Source of the DNA: Anaerolineae bacterium
GTDB lineage: Bacteria > Chloroflexota > Anaerolineae > 4572-78 > NAK82
Direction of reading: 5' to 3'
Assembly: GCA_030598425.1 (NCBI GenBank)
Contig: JAUVPY010000241.1
Coordinates: 1-5,189, forward strand
Length of the DNA: 5,189 nt
Numbering within the stretch: the first letter of the stretch is position 1; every line of letters begins with the position of its first letter. Made by a program: the position numbers and the translations under genes. The notes beneath the pieces are model-generated. The model was not told the origin of the DNA. It made no database searches and saw only the letters and a list, made by a program, of their open reading frames with translations. Positions 4,695-5,189 of this stretch are shown here, piece after piece.

Positions 4695-4853
4695 GTGGCG
4701 CGCTACGGCTGGCGGCGCATACATCAGATGGAACTCAACGGGCGGCTCATAACCGTGATCGAAGATGGATCTGACCCGCGAGTCGCCCCCGGAGGAGTGG
4801 GGGCCGGCACTGTGGCCCCGGACGTGCTGCCTGATGCAAGGAGTGAGCAGTAG
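4695..4853 (+). CDS. Possible small hypothetical protein, 52 codons
   Basis: A GTG-started frame encodes VARYGWRRIHQMELNGRLI... and ends at TAG 4853, 12 bases before the start of the membrane glycosyltransferase. An in-frame ATG is at 4728. The N-terminal half is basic with aromatic residues, and the C-terminal half is rich in Gly, Ala, Pro, Val and Asp. There is no membrane segment and no known motif, and no Shine-Dalgarno precedes the GTG. In favour: it follows a candidate promoter and sits close upstream of a real gene in the same direction. Against: it is short with no recognised family. It could be a real small protein, a decayed gene end or chance. Confidence 0.25.
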   Translation: MARYGWRRIHQMELNGRLITVIEDGSDPRVAPGGVGAGTVAPDVLPDARSEQ

Positions 4854-4865
4854 ACAGGGAGCAAG

Positions 4866-5189
4866 ATGTTAGACGGAGGTATCAGGCAATCACAAGGCCA
4901 GGGAATCGATAAAGCAGCGAAACAGGGAACCAGGAAACCCATCGTCCGAATTCCCGATCTCCGCCGACTGCCTGCTATTCACCGCATACCGTTATCTACT
5001 GTCTACCTTCTACTCCTCGTCCTGATCGTGGTTGCCTCTGGTTGGTGGCGGGCGGCCAATCTGGATGCCTTCGGTATCTCCAACGATGAGGGCACACACT
5101 TGATGTGGGCCAAGCTGGCCGACGAGGGGTACCCTCTTTATAGCCAAACACGGGCGGTGCAGGGGCCATTCTTCATCGGGCTTATCCAG
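4866..5189 (+). CDS. GT39-like (GT-C) integral membrane glycosyltransferase, N-terminus only
   Basis: The frame opens at ATG 4866 and stays open for 108 codons to the right edge. Residues 1-41 are a basic, polar cytoplasmic tail. Residues about 42-60 ('LSTVYLLLLVLIVVASGWW') are the first membrane segment. The first outer loop follows with 'ISNDEGTHLMWAKLADEG' (71-88) and 'YPLYSQTRAVQGPFFIGLI' (89-107). The acidic pair D74-E75 followed by the Y-P-L-Y and Q-G-P-F-F blocks is the signature of GT39/ArnT-like GT-C enzymes, which use lipid-phosphate-linked sugars outside the membrane. The D74/E75 pair is the expected catalytic or metal-binding site. GGGAG lies 4 bases before the ATG, slightly close but usable. 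Full-length relatives usually have 450-700 residues with about 8-13 membrane segments. The acceptor is unknown. Confidence 0.85.
   Translation, partial: MLDGGIRQSQGQGIDKAAKQGTRKPIVRIPDLRRLPAIHRIPLSTVYLLLLVLIVVASGWWRAANLDAFGISNDEGTHLMWAKLADEGYPLYSQTRAVQGPFFIGLIQ

Overview
The window reads as a bacterial chromosome segment of moderately high GC. The gene set (a stand-alone DUF123/GIY-YIG protein, a two-subunit iron-sulfur fumarase, a 7Fe/8Fe-type ferredoxin, a PIG-L deacetylase and two unrelated glycosyltransferases) fits an environmental, probably anaerobic or microaerophilic bacterium. The flavour of the proteins suggests Chloroflexota. That placement is an inference from protein style, not from a marker gene.

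Layout. Five genes lie on the minus strand. In transcription order they are: a ferredoxin (3770-3465) behind a good sigma70-type promoter; a PIG-L/LmbE deacetylase (3315-2608); a fumarase/tartrate-dehydratase-type alpha subunit (2569-1694); its beta subunit (1563-934), cut by one in-frame amber codon; and a GT-B glycosyltransferase (748 to the left edge, incomplete). On the plus strand are a DUF123/GIY-YIG protein (4036-4524), a 341-base stretch holding a candidate promoter and a doubtful 52-codon ORF, and the start of a GT39-like membrane glycosyltransferase (4866 to the right edge, incomplete).

The most unusual content is not protein-coding. Two intergenic arrays of a degenerate 7-bp repeat, consensus GTARCAR, lie on either side of the fumarase beta gene. 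In each array the left half carries GTARCAR units and the right half carries its reverse complement YTGYTAC, with a short non-repeat centre. Each array can therefore fold into one large imperfect hairpin. They sit exactly against gene ends: one supplies the last codons and stop of the beta subunit and reaches to 6 bases before the glycosyltransferase start, and the other abuts the stop of the alpha subunit. A second structured spot is the PIG-L leader, where the Shine-Dalgarno is one arm of a perfect 6-bp hairpin and is also complementary over 9 bases to an upstream palindrome.

How the genes work together. The alpha and beta subunits would form one [4Fe-4S] hydro-lyase (fumarate/malate in the TCA cycle, or a related substrate), if the amber codon is an assembly error or is read through. 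The ferredoxin is probably an independent electron carrier. The deacetylase and the two glycosyltransferases suggest nearby sugar or cell-envelope chemistry, but nothing here fixes their substrates.
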